Source: Planctomicrobium piriforme (GTDB lineage: Bacteria > Planctomycetota > Planctomycetia > Planctomycetales > Planctomycetaceae). Taken from it: a stretch of 44,970 nt of DNA. Each line of letters begins with the position of its first letter. Within the stretch, counting starts at the first letter, position 1. The notes below the pieces were generated by a model. It was given only the letters and a program-made list of their open reading frames with translations, searched no databases and was not told the DNA's origin. The stretch is from the NCBI GenBank assembly GCA_945860955.1, contig CAMATH010000064.1, forward strand, positions 1-44,970, written 5' to 3'. The position numbers were made by a program, and so were the translations under genes. This document shows, piece after piece, positions 33,354 to 43,000 of the stretch.

Positions 33354-35441
33354 ATGAGTTTCCGTGATCGTTTGCTGGGAGTGTTCCTCGCCTGTGCCGT
33401 CTCGATTTCGGTCGGCGCCGAACAGGTTCAGGCTGACGAAGGGATGTGGGTGTTCAACAATCTCCCCCGGAAGCAACTGAAGGAGAAGTTCGGCTTCGAG
33501 CCGACCGACGCGTGGATCGAGCACGTGATGCAGTCGTCGGTCCGGTTCAACTCGGGCGGGTCGGGTTCGTTCGTCTCATCGACGGGCCTTGTGTTGACGA
33601 ATCACCACGTGGGAGCCGACACACTGCAGAAGATCAGCACCGCCGAGCATGATTACTACAAAGAGGGGTTCTGGGCGAAGACCCACGCCGACGAGCCGAA
33701 GGCTCCCGACCTGGAGCTGAACGTCCTGCAGTCCATCGAGGATGTGACCGCTCGGGTGAATGGAGCGGTCGAGGCCGGAGCGGCCCCAGCCGAAGCGTTC
33801 GCCGCCCGCCGCGCCATCATCGCGACGATCCAAAAAGAATCTTTCGAGAAAACCGGGTTGCGCAGCGACGTGGTCACTCTGTATCAGGGGGGGCAGTACC
33901 ACCTCTACCGTTACAAGAAGTACACCGACATCCGCCTTGTGTGGGCACCCGAGTTCGACATCGCGTTCTTCGGTGGCGACCCCGACAATTTCGAATACCC
34001 CCGATACGATCTCGATGCGTGTCTGTTCCGGGCGTATGAAAACGACAAGCCGGCGAAGGTCGAGCATTTCCTCAAATGGAGTCAGGCGGGGGCGGGTGAA
34101 AACGAGTTGGTTTTCGTCTCGGGACACCCCGGCAAGACCGACCGCCTGAACACCGTGGCCGCCTTGAAGTTCACTCGCGACGTGCGAGCGCCGTTCGTTT
34201 TGGATCTGCTCCGCCGGATGGAGATCATGCTGCAGCAGTATGGTCAGGACGGCGAGGAACAGGCCCGCATCGCCAAGGAAGATCTTTTTGGCGTGCAAAA
34301 CAGCCGCAAGGCGTATTTGGGACAGATCGCCGGCCTGCAGGACGCGGGAATCATGGCGAAAAAAGAGGCGGCTGAAGCGGCCCTGCGGGCTAGAGTGGAA
34401 TCTGACCCGAAACTGAAGGCCGCCTACGGCAGCGCCTGGCAGAAGATTGAACAAGCCAAGAAGACGCATGCCGAGCTAATGGTTCAGAACGCGATTCTGG
34501 AACAGGGACGCGGATTCGGCGGCGGACTGTTTCAAACCGCTCGCACACTGGTACGACTGGCGGAGGAGAACGCGAAGCCCAACACGGAACGGCTTCCCGA
34601 GTACAGTGACGCCGGCCGGGCGTCGCTGGAGCTGCAACTCTACTCCACCGCTCCCCATTACGACGATCTGGAGTTGGCAAAGCTGACCGACGGACTTGGT
34701 TTCCTGACCGAGAAGCTGGGAGGAGACAATCCCCTGGTGAAAAAGGTACTCGCCGGCAAAGGACCGGCCGCCCGGGCCGCCGAACTGCTCGCGGGTTCGA
34801 AACTGCAGGATGTCGCCGAGCGGAGAAAGATCGCCGCCGGCGGTAAGCAGGCGATCGAAGAATCCACCGACACGTTGATCGCGCTGGCGAAACTGGTCGA
34901 TCCCGATGCCCGGTCGATCCGCAAGAAGATGGAAGAGCAGGTGATTGAAGTCGAACGTCAGGCGTACGGACAAATCTCCCGCGCGCTGTTCGAGATTGAG
35001 GGACCGAGCCGGTATCCCGATGCGACGTTCACGCTGCGGCTGTCTTATGGCACGGTGAAGGGGTATACCGAGAACGGCAAACCGATTCCCCCGTGGACGA
35101 CGATGGGAGGCGCGTTTGACCACGCCAACAAGCACGGCAACAAGGCTCCGTGGGCCCTGCCCCAAACTTGGCACAGCCACAAGGGCGACATCGATCCGAA
35201 GACACCGTTCAACTTCGTGTCGAACAACGACATCATCGGCGGAAACTCGGGAAGCCCGGTGATCAACCGGGCGGGAGAGTTCGTCGGCATCATCTTCGAT
35301 GGCAACATTCAGTCTCTGGTCGGAGACTTCATCTTCGACGAAACGCAGAACCGAGCCGTTTCGGTTCACTCTTCGTCCATCATCGAAGCGCTGAAGAAGG
35401 TCTACGGAGCGGAAGCCCTGGCGGCGGAACTCGGGAAGTAG
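33354..35441 (+). CDS. S46-family dipeptidyl-peptidase (DPP7/DPP11-like), secreted
   Basis: 695 residues from the ATG at 33354, with GGAG 10 nt upstream and a signal peptide (MSFRDRLLGVFLACAVSISV). S46 landmarks are DEGMWVFNNLP at the mature start, the catalytic His in LTNHHVGADTLQ (H84/H85), the Asp in FFGGDPDNFEYPRYDLD and the Ser in IIGGNSGSPVINRAG (S632). The family removes dipeptides from oligopeptide N-termini in the periplasm. DPP7 prefers hydrophobic and DPP11 acidic penultimate residues, and which applies here cannot be told by eye. A large hairpin follows the stop. Confidence 0.92.
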   Translation: MSFRDRLLGVFLACAVSISVGAEQVQADEGMWVFNNLPRKQLKEKFGFEPTDAWIEHVMQSSVRFNSGGSGSFVSSTGLVLTNHHVGADTLQKISTAEHDYYKEGFWAKTHADEPKAPDLELNVLQSIEDVTARVNGAVEAGAAPAEAFAARRAIIATIQKESFEKTGLRSDVVTLYQGGQYHLYRYKKYTDIRLVWAPEFDIAFFGGDPDNFEYPRYDLDACLFRAYENDKPAKVEHFLKWSQAGAGENELVFVSGHPGKTDRLNTVAALKFTRDVRAPFVLDLLRRMEIMLQQYGQDGEEQARIAKEDLFGVQNSRKAYLGQIAGLQDAGIMAKKEAAEAALRARVESDPKLKAAYGSAWQKIEQAKKTHAELMVQNAILEQGRGFGGGLFQTARTLVRLAEENAKPNTERLPEYSDAGRASLELQLYSTAPHYDDLELAKLTDGLGFLTEKLGGDNPLVKKVLAGKGPAARAAELLAGSKLQDVAERRKIAAGGKQAIEESTDTLIALAKLVDPDARSIRKKMEEQVIEVERQAYGQISRALFEIEGPSRYPDATFTLRLSYGTVKGYTENGKPIPPWTTMGGAFDHANKHGNKAPWALPQTWHSHKGDIDPKTPFNFVSNNDIIGGNSGSPVINRAGEFVGIIFDGNIQSLVGDFIFDETQNRAVSVHSSSIIEALKKVYGAEALAAELGK

Positions 35442-35453
35442 TCGCCCCCTTCC

Positions 35454-35514
35454 TGGCAACACGCACGGACCACCGTGACACCGTCGCGGTGGTCCGTGCC
35501 AATCCCTGTTGCCA
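35454..35514. terminator. Large hairpin after the S46 peptidase gene
   Basis: A perfect 13-bp stem (GCACGGACCACCG at 35463-35475 with CGGTGGTCCGTGC at 35487-35499, 11-nt loop) is enclosed by a second pairing (TGGCAACA at 35454-35461 with TGTTGCCA at 35507-35514). It begins 12 nt after the stop codon. There is no T-run, so it may stall polymerase or protect the mRNA end rather than act as a classic terminator. Confidence 0.6.
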
Positions 35515-35598
35515 AGTCTGTACGGTTGCCGTGGCGGCTCGATACCGGCTCGCTGTGTTCGCCAACCGATCTCGTCTTTCGAGAGATTGATTCCCAAG

Positions 35599-36657
35599 AT
35601 GACCCACAACGGTCCTGTCCTGGAACCGCCGTTTCTCCCTGAGTGCGGCGTCGCGGAGGATGTGAATTTTCCGGTGAAGATCACCGACCGCGCGGCACGG
35701 CGATTGTACTGGCATGTGATCAACTCAAGTCAGGCGGGAATCGGTCTGTTGTTTTTCGTCGATCAGGGATTGCAGAACGTCCAATACGCCGATGCGGGAC
35801 GGCTCGACCCCAGCGAGTATTGGATCTCGCGGTTTGGGAGGATTCCGATCGCCGTCCATCGCGATGAGGCGGTGGCGCTTCAGGACTTTTTGCTGGACAT
35901 TTCGACCTTTCCACCGGGAACCCCACACCTCCATATTTGCCCAATGCGTGAGGGGCTGTGGGCGGCGGCGACGGACCCCGGACGCCTGCGATTGTCGACG
36001 ACGAAACTGGCGCAACTCCATCCCGAACTGTTCCAATCCGCCGGTTTGTTGACCAAACTGCTGGTTCCGTTCTTGCGTGTCACGTCGCAATTCGGCTCGC
36101 AACCTGATGACACTTCGTGGATCGACCGCTGGATTGGCGTGGACGACCCCGAGGGGCAGGCACAAGTGATCGAACGCCTGGCAAGTCACATCTGGTCTGG
36201 CGATGCGAATCCGGCGGTCGTGGTGAGTGTCAATCCGCTGATCGTGGCGGCGTATTCTCCGGATATCGACAATGTGATGCTGCTGCGATTGCCCGATGAG
36301 CTGGTTGATGGGATGGACGGAATCGGACCGTTATCGCTCGGCACGCGCCTGGTGACCTGCAACACCTATGGCCGACTGGCCCCCGATGAGAGTGACATTC
36401 CAGCCGGGCCCCTTTCGTCGGGAGCCTGGTCGAGTTGTGTCTGCGTCATTGCCGACTTGATTTCGGATGATCGGAAGCGGCTTGAGGAGCTGAAGCACTC
36501 ATTTCCGGCACAGGCGTGGGGGGCCTGTGAGCGACATGCGCGTCGGCGATTGGAAAACCGGGAATCGTGTCGCGACGGCCGCCCGAGTTTTTCCTGGATA
36601 CCGGTCGCGTGGCAAAAGTTCCCGGCATTTCGTATGCGCGGCGGTTACCTGCATTGA
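35599..36657 (+). CDS. Unknown 352-residue protein, faint HesB/IscA-like N-terminus
   Basis: Start at ATG 35599 (MTHNGPVLEPPFLPECGV). Residues about 20-110 run NFPVKITDRAARRLYWHVIN, then GIGLLFFVDQGLQNVQY and IPIAVHRDEAVALQDFLLDI. The order of elements recalls an A-type iron-sulfur carrier (HesB/IscA) fold, but the three ligand cysteines are absent, so no cluster is expected. The rest (about 120-352) is alpha/beta, with SGDANPAVVVSVNPLIVAAY and SPDIDNVMLLRLPDELVD, and matches nothing I know. No signal peptide. It is convergent with the next gene, 25 nt away. Confidence 0.6.
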   Translation: MTHNGPVLEPPFLPECGVAEDVNFPVKITDRAARRLYWHVINSSQAGIGLLFFVDQGLQNVQYADAGRLDPSEYWISRFGRIPIAVHRDEAVALQDFLLDISTFPPGTPHLHICPMREGLWAAATDPGRLRLSTTKLAQLHPELFQSAGLLTKLLVPFLRVTSQFGSQPDDTSWIDRWIGVDDPEGQAQVIERLASHIWSGDANPAVVVSVNPLIVAAYSPDIDNVMLLRLPDELVDGMDGIGPLSLGTRLVTCNTYGRLAPDESDIPAGPLSSGAWSSCVCVIADLISDDRKRLEELKHSFPAQAWGACERHARRRLENRESCRDGRPSFSWIPVAWQKFPAFRMRGGYLH

Positions 36658-36682
36658 GCCCACTTTCTCACAAGGTCGACGA

Positions 36683-37195
36683 TTACAAGTGACTTGGTTT
36701 GTCGCCGAGAAGGCGCTTCACCTGCCGCTTGAGGGCGTTGTACGCGGCCAGATAGGCATCGTGGACCACGACATCCCCAGTTTCGTGATCAACGACCTTC
36801 CACACAATTCCCAATGTCGACACCCGCCGCTGCACTGGTTCCGGATGCTGCAAACCGATCAAACCATTGACGGAGCAGAGTGCGCAAGGACTGTCCGCGA
36901 GAGTCCAATCGACCTCTGGCGTGATGGTCAGGCTTCGGAGGAAGAAGTACCACTCGCCGGCACGGGTCAGGGCGGGTATGTCAGACAACGCATGCGCCGT
37001 GACACGCCACGTTCCGTTCCGAGCCCCAGGAATCGGTTCGAAACCCAATGTCAGCACTTCCCACGGTGGACTGTGTTTCGCCGCCCAGCGCTCCAGCATC
37101 GTGACAAGGTCACCCGTAGACGCTTCAAATTCGAACGAACGACCTCGTCCGGAGCGATCGAATTGATCGGAAGATATCCAACTGCGGTTCCTCAT
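36683..37195 (-). CDS. Unknown 170-residue protein
   Basis: From the ATG at 37195 (MRNRSWISSDQFDRSGRGRS). A TTG four codons earlier is possible. It contains FEFEASTGDLVTMLERWAAK, a beta-rich middle (VLTLGFEPIPGARNGTWRVT, GEWYFFLRSLTITPEVDWTL) and a helical end (DAYLAAYNALKRQVKRLLGD). No leader or membrane segment. I do not recognise the family. It could be transcribed with the acyltransferase gene upstream of it (97 nt gap, same strand). Confidence 0.5.
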   Translation of the reverse strand: MRNRSWISSDQFDRSGRGRSFEFEASTGDLVTMLERWAAKHSPPWEVLTLGFEPIPGARNGTWRVTAHALSDIPALTRAGEWYFFLRSLTITPEVDWTLADSPCALCSVNGLIGLQHPEPVQRRVSTLGIVWKVVDHETGDVVVHDAYLAAYNALKRQVKRLLGDKPSHL

Positions 37196-37292
37196 GACCC
37201 GGTTCAATCAGGTTGGCTGATTGACTGTTTGGCTTCACCAATGAATCGAATTTCACTTTCGGGGACACCCAACCTAGTGGCTTCGTAACCTC

Positions 37293-38765
37293 CTATGCCG
37301 CCGCTCCCAAACCGAGTCGCTTCTTCAACCAGCGGGCGACCGGACGTTCAAAATATCGCAAACTGACTATCGACAATCCGACCACAATCGCGACGGTCAT
37401 CCCAACGCGAAACAGCTCCAGAGTGTCGGAGATGAACGACTCGTTACTCGTGAAGAGTCTCAGGGTCAGTTCCAGGAGCGGGCGAACAATTGCGAACAGG
37501 ATCATGGATGGCATGATCATCGGACCCTGAAAAATGAAAATCCCGAAACTCGCTTCGCCCAGTTTTTCGAACGTTGGAAGTGACAGGAAACGCGCGAACC
37601 AACCGCGGCCCAACGCCAGATTGTACAGCACAACCGCGTAGATCGGCGCCAGCGTGCCGTGCCGGAGGATGAAATTCGGCGGTTTGCTTCCTAGACAAAA
37701 CAGAGTTTGAAAGAACGAATCAGGAGTCATGCAGATCACAAGAACGACCACAATCGCCAGGTCTCCCCAACTCGGACCACTCCGTTGATCCACTCCCTGA
37801 CACCACGTCATATCGTGTCGGGTGATTTTGTAAAGCCGGCAGAGGATGATCGCCATGACAAAGTGCGGGAGCCAGAACAACGGTGTCCGCATCACGACTT
37901 CGCTCCAGAAGTAATTCGTGGCGGAATTCCCGTCGGTCTTCCACAGGAAGATGATGGATGGAATGAGGTTGAGTACCGGCATCAGCCAGAACAGGGTCCA
38001 CAACGTCGATCGGCTCTGCCGGGAGAGAAACTTCACGGTCGAGGGGAACATCACATAGAAGAACGCGACCGCCGAGAGCGCCCAAGTCGCGAAGTTCCAA
38101 CTCAGCGCCGCTTCAGGGCACCACGCCTGAACGAGCAATAACGACATCACACCACTGGCCCCCACAAACGCCGGCTTGGGAACGGAGAATCCCCAAAGCG
38201 TCGTGGTGGGGAAGAAGCAGATGAACATCAGCACCATCGGCAACAGCAGGGGGAGCATGATGAAGTGGAGCGGATAGAGTCGAATCCAACGACTGAGGAA
38301 AAACTCCCGGTTGCTGATTGTCTGTTTTCCGTCCGCGTCGACATACAGGTAGGCCAGGACGAACCCGGACAACATGAAGAACAGACTGGTTGACAGGAAT
38401 CCCCGTTGAAACAGTCGCGCCAGGGGGGGCGGCAGGATTTTGTAGAGTCCGCGGCTCATGAAGCCCTCGCCCCCCGCTTCCGATGCGCCTGCCTGTGCCG
38501 GGGGCTGCTGGCCAGCCTCGGCCGCCTCCGCCCCCAACTCCGCCGCTGCCCCCTCCCGGGTCTTATCGTCGAGCGACTCGGAACCCGCTTCACCCGTTTG
38601 CGCTGCCTGCGTCCGCTCGCCGATCTGCCGCATCTCGTCCGGTGACGGCATGGCGGCGATGTGAAAGATAAAAATGTGCAAAGCGGCGAAGAACCGCAGC
38701 CCGGTCAGGGGGGTCAGCTTCGTTTTGGAAGCTATGACTGGTGGGATGGCTGATGGCGGGTTCAT
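37293..38765 (-). CDS. Acyltransferase-3 family membrane protein (OafA-like)
   Basis: 490 residues. It opens with the acyltransferase-3 hallmark LTPLTGLRFFAALHIFIFHI, which contains the conserved Arg and His. About ten hydrophobic segments follow, including FMLSGFVLAYLYVDADG, WIRLYPLHFIMLPLLL and GIFIFQGPMIMPSMILF, and the sequence ends in a basic tail (RYFERPVARWLKKRLGLG). The family moves acyl groups, often O-acetyl, onto surface polysaccharides, lipids or antibiotics. Between the first and second membrane segments is an unusual insert of about 60 residues, rich in Ala, Glu and Gln (KTREGAAAELGAEAAEAGQQ). It probably forms a soluble loop. Confidence 0.88.
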   Translation of the reverse strand: MNPPSAIPPVIASKTKLTPLTGLRFFAALHIFIFHIAAMPSPDEMRQIGERTQAAQTGEAGSESLDDKTREGAAAELGAEAAEAGQQPPAQAGASEAGGEGFMSRGLYKILPPPLARLFQRGFLSTSLFFMLSGFVLAYLYVDADGKQTISNREFFLSRWIRLYPLHFIMLPLLLPMVLMFICFFPTTTLWGFSVPKPAFVGASGVMSLLLVQAWCPEAALSWNFATWALSAVAFFYVMFPSTVKFLSRQSRSTLWTLFWLMPVLNLIPSIIFLWKTDGNSATNYFWSEVVMRTPLFWLPHFVMAIILCRLYKITRHDMTWCQGVDQRSGPSWGDLAIVVVLVICMTPDSFFQTLFCLGSKPPNFILRHGTLAPIYAVVLYNLALGRGWFARFLSLPTFEKLGEASFGIFIFQGPMIMPSMILFAIVRPLLELTLRLFTSNESFISDTLELFRVGMTVAIVVGLSIVSLRYFERPVARWLKKRLGLGAAA

Positions 38766-39267
38766 GTGGAGAGTCGGGAAGTCGGAGTTTTAAATCCGTT
38801 CGCGACGACCGCGAACGGAGTTCATGCACTTCTCGGCTCAATATAGGGAATATCCCCGGCATTAACCCAGTACGAGGATGAATTTTTCATGAAGGACGAA
38901 ATTGGAATCACATTTCAGCGATCACGAACCCAGAAGTGTCACCTACGGAAGTTTTTTTGACAGGATGAAAAGGCTGGACAGGATTGCTGAGGCGACAGTC
39001 AATCGCGTGGATTGTGAGTTTTTCGAATTCCGCCACTTTTCCATAGAGCAGGAATGGCGAGCAACTCCATCCTGTTCATCCCTTATCATCCTCTTCATCC
39101 TGTCAAATTCTTTTCGTCAGTCGTACGCGCTCTCAGAGATGGACAACCACATTCCGCAGTTCGGCTTCACGGCCCACTCGCTACGTTCGCTGCCCGTGTC
39201 ACCCAACCGAACCTCCCAGCGGGCCGTTGCTTTTTTCAATTGCCCGCCAATAGGCTGAATTGATCGA
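38766..39267. other. Intergenic stretch with a 14-bp inverted repeat
   Basis: No gene seen. TTTGACAGGATGAA (38956-38969) is repeated in inverted orientation as TTCATCCTGTCAAA (39094-39107), 124 nt apart, each followed or preceded by further degenerate 'acaggat/atcctgt' units. Such 'caggatgaa' strings are common dispersed sequences in many bacterial genomes, and here they may form a weak long hairpin. The stretch is AT-richer than its surroundings and lies upstream of the acyltransferase gene and downstream of the PEP-CTERM gene. Confidence 0.55.
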
Positions 39268-39930
39268 TTACGAAAGGCGCTGCCGGCGATTCCGCCGTCG
39301 CGAAAGACCGACAACCAGCAATCCACCCAATCCGAAAATCACCAGTGACGAAGGCTCCGGCGTCACAACGACCGTTCCCGACGTCGCTCCCGTGAATGTC
39401 AGCGGATCGAGATTCGGATCCAGGAACTGCGTTCCGGCGGTCACCACGCTGAGCGTAAACGTATCGCCCAGCACGGGCGCGTTTGGTGTCGCACCCGTGA
39501 CCTGCAGCCGGGTCAACAACCGCGTGAAGGGGCCACTCACCCCCAAGAGGCTGTCCGAGACGTCCAATCCCGTGTACGACGTCGCCGGTCCCACCGCACC
39601 CGCTGGGGGATTCGTTATCGCGGCACTCCCTGTCAAATGGAACAGGTAGTTGGATTGGAACAACTGACTGTCAGCGGGGACGCCCGCTCCATTGTCGACG
39701 AAGAACAAGTCGTGTCCGCTGGTCGAGGTGATCTCGTACTCGACTGTGAACGCGTAGACCGAGTCGGCCGCCGAATCGCTCGTCACGAACACATCGATCG
39801 AGGTGGTTCCCCCGACGCCGATCGTGCCGCTTCCGACCGAAACCGAAATCCCCGCTTCCGACAGGGAAGCGAGTCCCAGCCAGGTCACCGCGATGGCGAG
39901 TCCGCAAATCCAACGGCGTGAATGCCGCAT
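39268..39930 (-). CDS. Secreted PEP-CTERM sorting-domain protein
   Basis: 220 residues from the ATG at 39930. A longer frame to 40014 is non-coding in character. It begins with a signal peptide (MRHSRRWICGLAIAVTWLGL) and a beta-rich body (GISVSVGSGTIGVGGTTSID). It ends with the PEP-CTERM tripartite signal: VTPEPSSLVIFGLGGLLVVG, then the basic cluster SRRRNRRQR. Exosortase processes such proteins and fixes them at the cell surface or in extracellular material. No exosortase gene is in the window. The body resembles cohesin-like or cell-surface beta domains, but no family is certain. It is preceded on the same strand by the giant nuclease gene, 80 nt away. Confidence 0.85.
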   Translation of the reverse strand: MRHSRRWICGLAIAVTWLGLASLSEAGISVSVGSGTIGVGGTTSIDVFVTSDSAADSVYAFTVEYEITSTSGHDLFFVDNGAGVPADSQLFQSNYLFHLTGSAAITNPPAGAVGPATSYTGLDVSDSLLGVSGPFTRLLTRLQVTGATPNAPVLGDTFTLSVVTAGTQFLDPNLDPLTFTGATSGTVVVTPEPSSLVIFGLGGLLVVGLSRRRNRRQRLS

Positions 39931-40010
39931 GGCAGTCTGCCTTTCGTAAATGAGTGCAAAGGAGAATGACCGCGACTCCCGTGAATCGACGGTGGGAGTT
40001 GACGCTGGAA

Positions 40011-43000
40011 TCAATCGTCGATCGTGACCCCGAGCGTCAGCGATCGACCCAATCTGATCGCGATCCGGTCGCGGCCGTCGACAACGCCATCTCCATTGAC
40101 GTCGAGATTGGCGTTATAGGGTCCGGGAGTCGCAGGGATCAGGTTGCGGTCGGCCTGCGACGTCTGGCGATCACCATCCATGTCGCCGAACAGTCGGAAG
40201 AACGTGCGTGTCGTTTCAAATGTTCCATTGAAATCGAGGTCAAGCTGGAAGCGGTAGTAGCCGTCACCCAGATTCGAGTTTCGATTCCCGCCAATTCCCT
40301 GCGAGCCCGCGTCAAAACTCAGTTTTCCCGCGCTGACTGAGAGTTTGCCAGTCAGATTGACACCGGTCGCGCCACTGCCACTCGTTCCCAGAAACAGCAA
40401 CTGCACCTTGGCTCCCGAGATCAGGCTCTGGAGCGCGACGGTGGTTGTGTCCTGAAACGCGAAGTCGGCGTACCGGACGAACGATCGTTGAGTCTGCCCC
40501 TTCTGGACGTCAAATCCGGTCAATTCGTATGCCACATTCGTGACATTGATGGTGAACGGTTGATCGAGCGACTTGCCCGCCTGGTCGGTCCCCCGCACGA
40601 CGATGTTCCAGGTGGCGGACTGTTCGAAGTTGAGGCCGGCCGTATTCACCAGAGTCACAACACCGGCGTTCGTTCGCAACGCGAACCGTCCCCCCGCGTC
40701 GTCAGCAAGCGTGAAGCCGATCGTGTCACTCAGGTTCGGATCGGTCCCAGTCACGGTTCCGATGACAGTCTCCGCCGGGGCGTTCTCAAGAATGGTGTTG
40801 GCAGACAGCGAAATCGACGTGGGGGCGAACTGAAACAGAAACCGACTTACCAGCGGATCGTGATCGGAGATTTGGTCGAAGAACTCGGAATTCACATGGA
40901 CGGCGTCGAATTGCGCTCCCTCTGCGACCAGCCGACTGCTCGCCAGGATGTGGTCGAGATCCTGCGAGTTGCCATCGAACACATAACTGTACTGTTCGTT
41001 CGCCGGCAGAAGTTTCACCAGGTCGGTGAGAATGGCGGGCCTGCCACTCGGAACGACCGACCCCGCCACCAGATCCGCGACCCCGGTCAGAATCTTCACG
41101 GGGTTCGAGAAGTGGAAATCGTTGAGGTCGCCACCCCAGACGATTCGCGCGTTGGCATCAATCGCCAGGATGTTCTCAATGAAGTCCTGAACAATCTGCG
41201 CCTGCTGGTTTCGCTGGACTTCACTCGAGAGAACCGGAGGCTGACTGTCCCCGAACAGCGGTTCATCGCCTCCCTTGGAGTTCCAGTGATTGGCGATGAC
41301 GAACACCTTCTCGCCCGCGAACAGGAATTCCCCCACAAGCGGTTTGCGACTGCTGTTGAACGCCGAATTGTTGGGATCGATCCGGCCGGGACTCGCGCTG
41401 AGCTGCGGCACACCACCTACGTTCGCGACCGTTGTCGAACTGGTCGAAGTTCCGCCCGAGCGGTCGATGAACGAAACACGGGACGGATTGAACAGAAACG
41501 CGACCCGAATATTCCCCCCCGGTTCGCCACCGTCCTGATTATTGACCGGGTTGATCTGCCGATACTCGTACGTCGGACCACCGGCCGCCGTGATCGCGGC
41601 GATCAACTGGTTGAAAGTCGTCGAGGGGTCGACGACGCCGTTGTTCGTCGCCCCGTTGTTGTCTTGAATTTCTTCCAGGGTGAGGATGTCGGGAGCCATC
41701 ATGTTGTTGACGATGATGGAGGCCAGACTGTTAAATTTCGTCGCACCGTCACTAGGGTCAAGATTTTCGGCGTTGAACGATGCCACGGTCAGGGCGTCAC
41801 TGGCCCCCACCAGCGTGGTGGTCTCGCGGGTCACACCGCCGGACGCGGTGGGTGTCACGGTCACCTGCAGCTTGAAGTTGCCAAAGTTGTATTCCATCAC
41901 GCCGACAATTGTGCCAAACGTGGCACCCACATTCACATTCGGAGTCGGTACGAATGAATTGTCGATGATGATCCGCTCGGGGTTGAAATCTCCCGGCTGA
42001 ACGATGATGCCGCCCCGGGCGGTTCGCAATCCCCCGTTGACGCCATTGTCGGCGAGAACGGAAATCTCGCCAAACCGATTCGTCGGCCCCGTCGCGACCG
42101 CGTTGTTGATCTGGACCCGCATTCCCTCGAGAGTCTCGTAGAAGTCGATGCCGTCGGACGCGGGGTCGAACAGACTGAACGAGTCGTCGTCAATGACGGT
42201 GGTTGGGGGAGTTCTTCCCCCGATCCCGATGACGGTTGGAGCCGGGAGCGGGTTGCCACTGGAGACGATCGTCACACTGGGACTGACAAGCTCTGTCAGC
42301 GTGAGATTGTTCGTCGAGGGACCACCCGGCTGAAACTCGGTGACGGTACCGCTGACTGTCACGGAATGCCCGACGCTGACTGTGGGGGCACTGCTGGTGA
42401 AGATAAAAATCCCCTCCGACGTAGTGACATCGGAGTCGGGAGTTGAATCCTGGAGATAGAATCCATTCGAAGTGACCACCGTGACGATTCCGGGAATATT
42501 CGCGACAACCTGCCCGACCAAGGGCGAGGTGTGCGAGGTGCCTTGAATGTCGCGGATCCGCAGCGGCGCGTTGCCGAGCGAGACCGTGTCGATCCGGAAC
42601 TTCGTCTGATTGTCAAACGGCAGATCCTTCGCCACCGTGCTGTCGCCATAGTAGACAGTGTCACCCATGTCGCTGACGAGTTGCAGTTGGGTGCTGGATG
42701 TCAATGTGCCGGCGGGAACCTGGACGGTCCCTTCGGGATTGAGTCCGGTGATCACATTTCGGGGAACCGCCGCGTCGGCGGGATTCCCGGTCCAGCTAAA
42801 GAGCTGGAATGTGCCGCTGCCCGAGGCGGGCCCCGCGATGATCACATAGCTGGTGCCATTGGACTGAATCTCGCGGATTCCGAGTCCCCCCAGGTTCAAC
42901 TCAATGGGAGAGCCGAACGTCGCGCTCCCGGCACCGGCACCGATGAGGCTCGCGAAATTCGCGACGGGGACGATCAGCGCCTTGGTGCGGGCACTCGCCG

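Noticed and set aside
40488-41957. A 489-codon plus-strand frame inside the giant nuclease gene
   Set aside because: Arg/Val/Asp-rich shadow with no domain, whereas the minus strand contains the EEP nuclease motifs.
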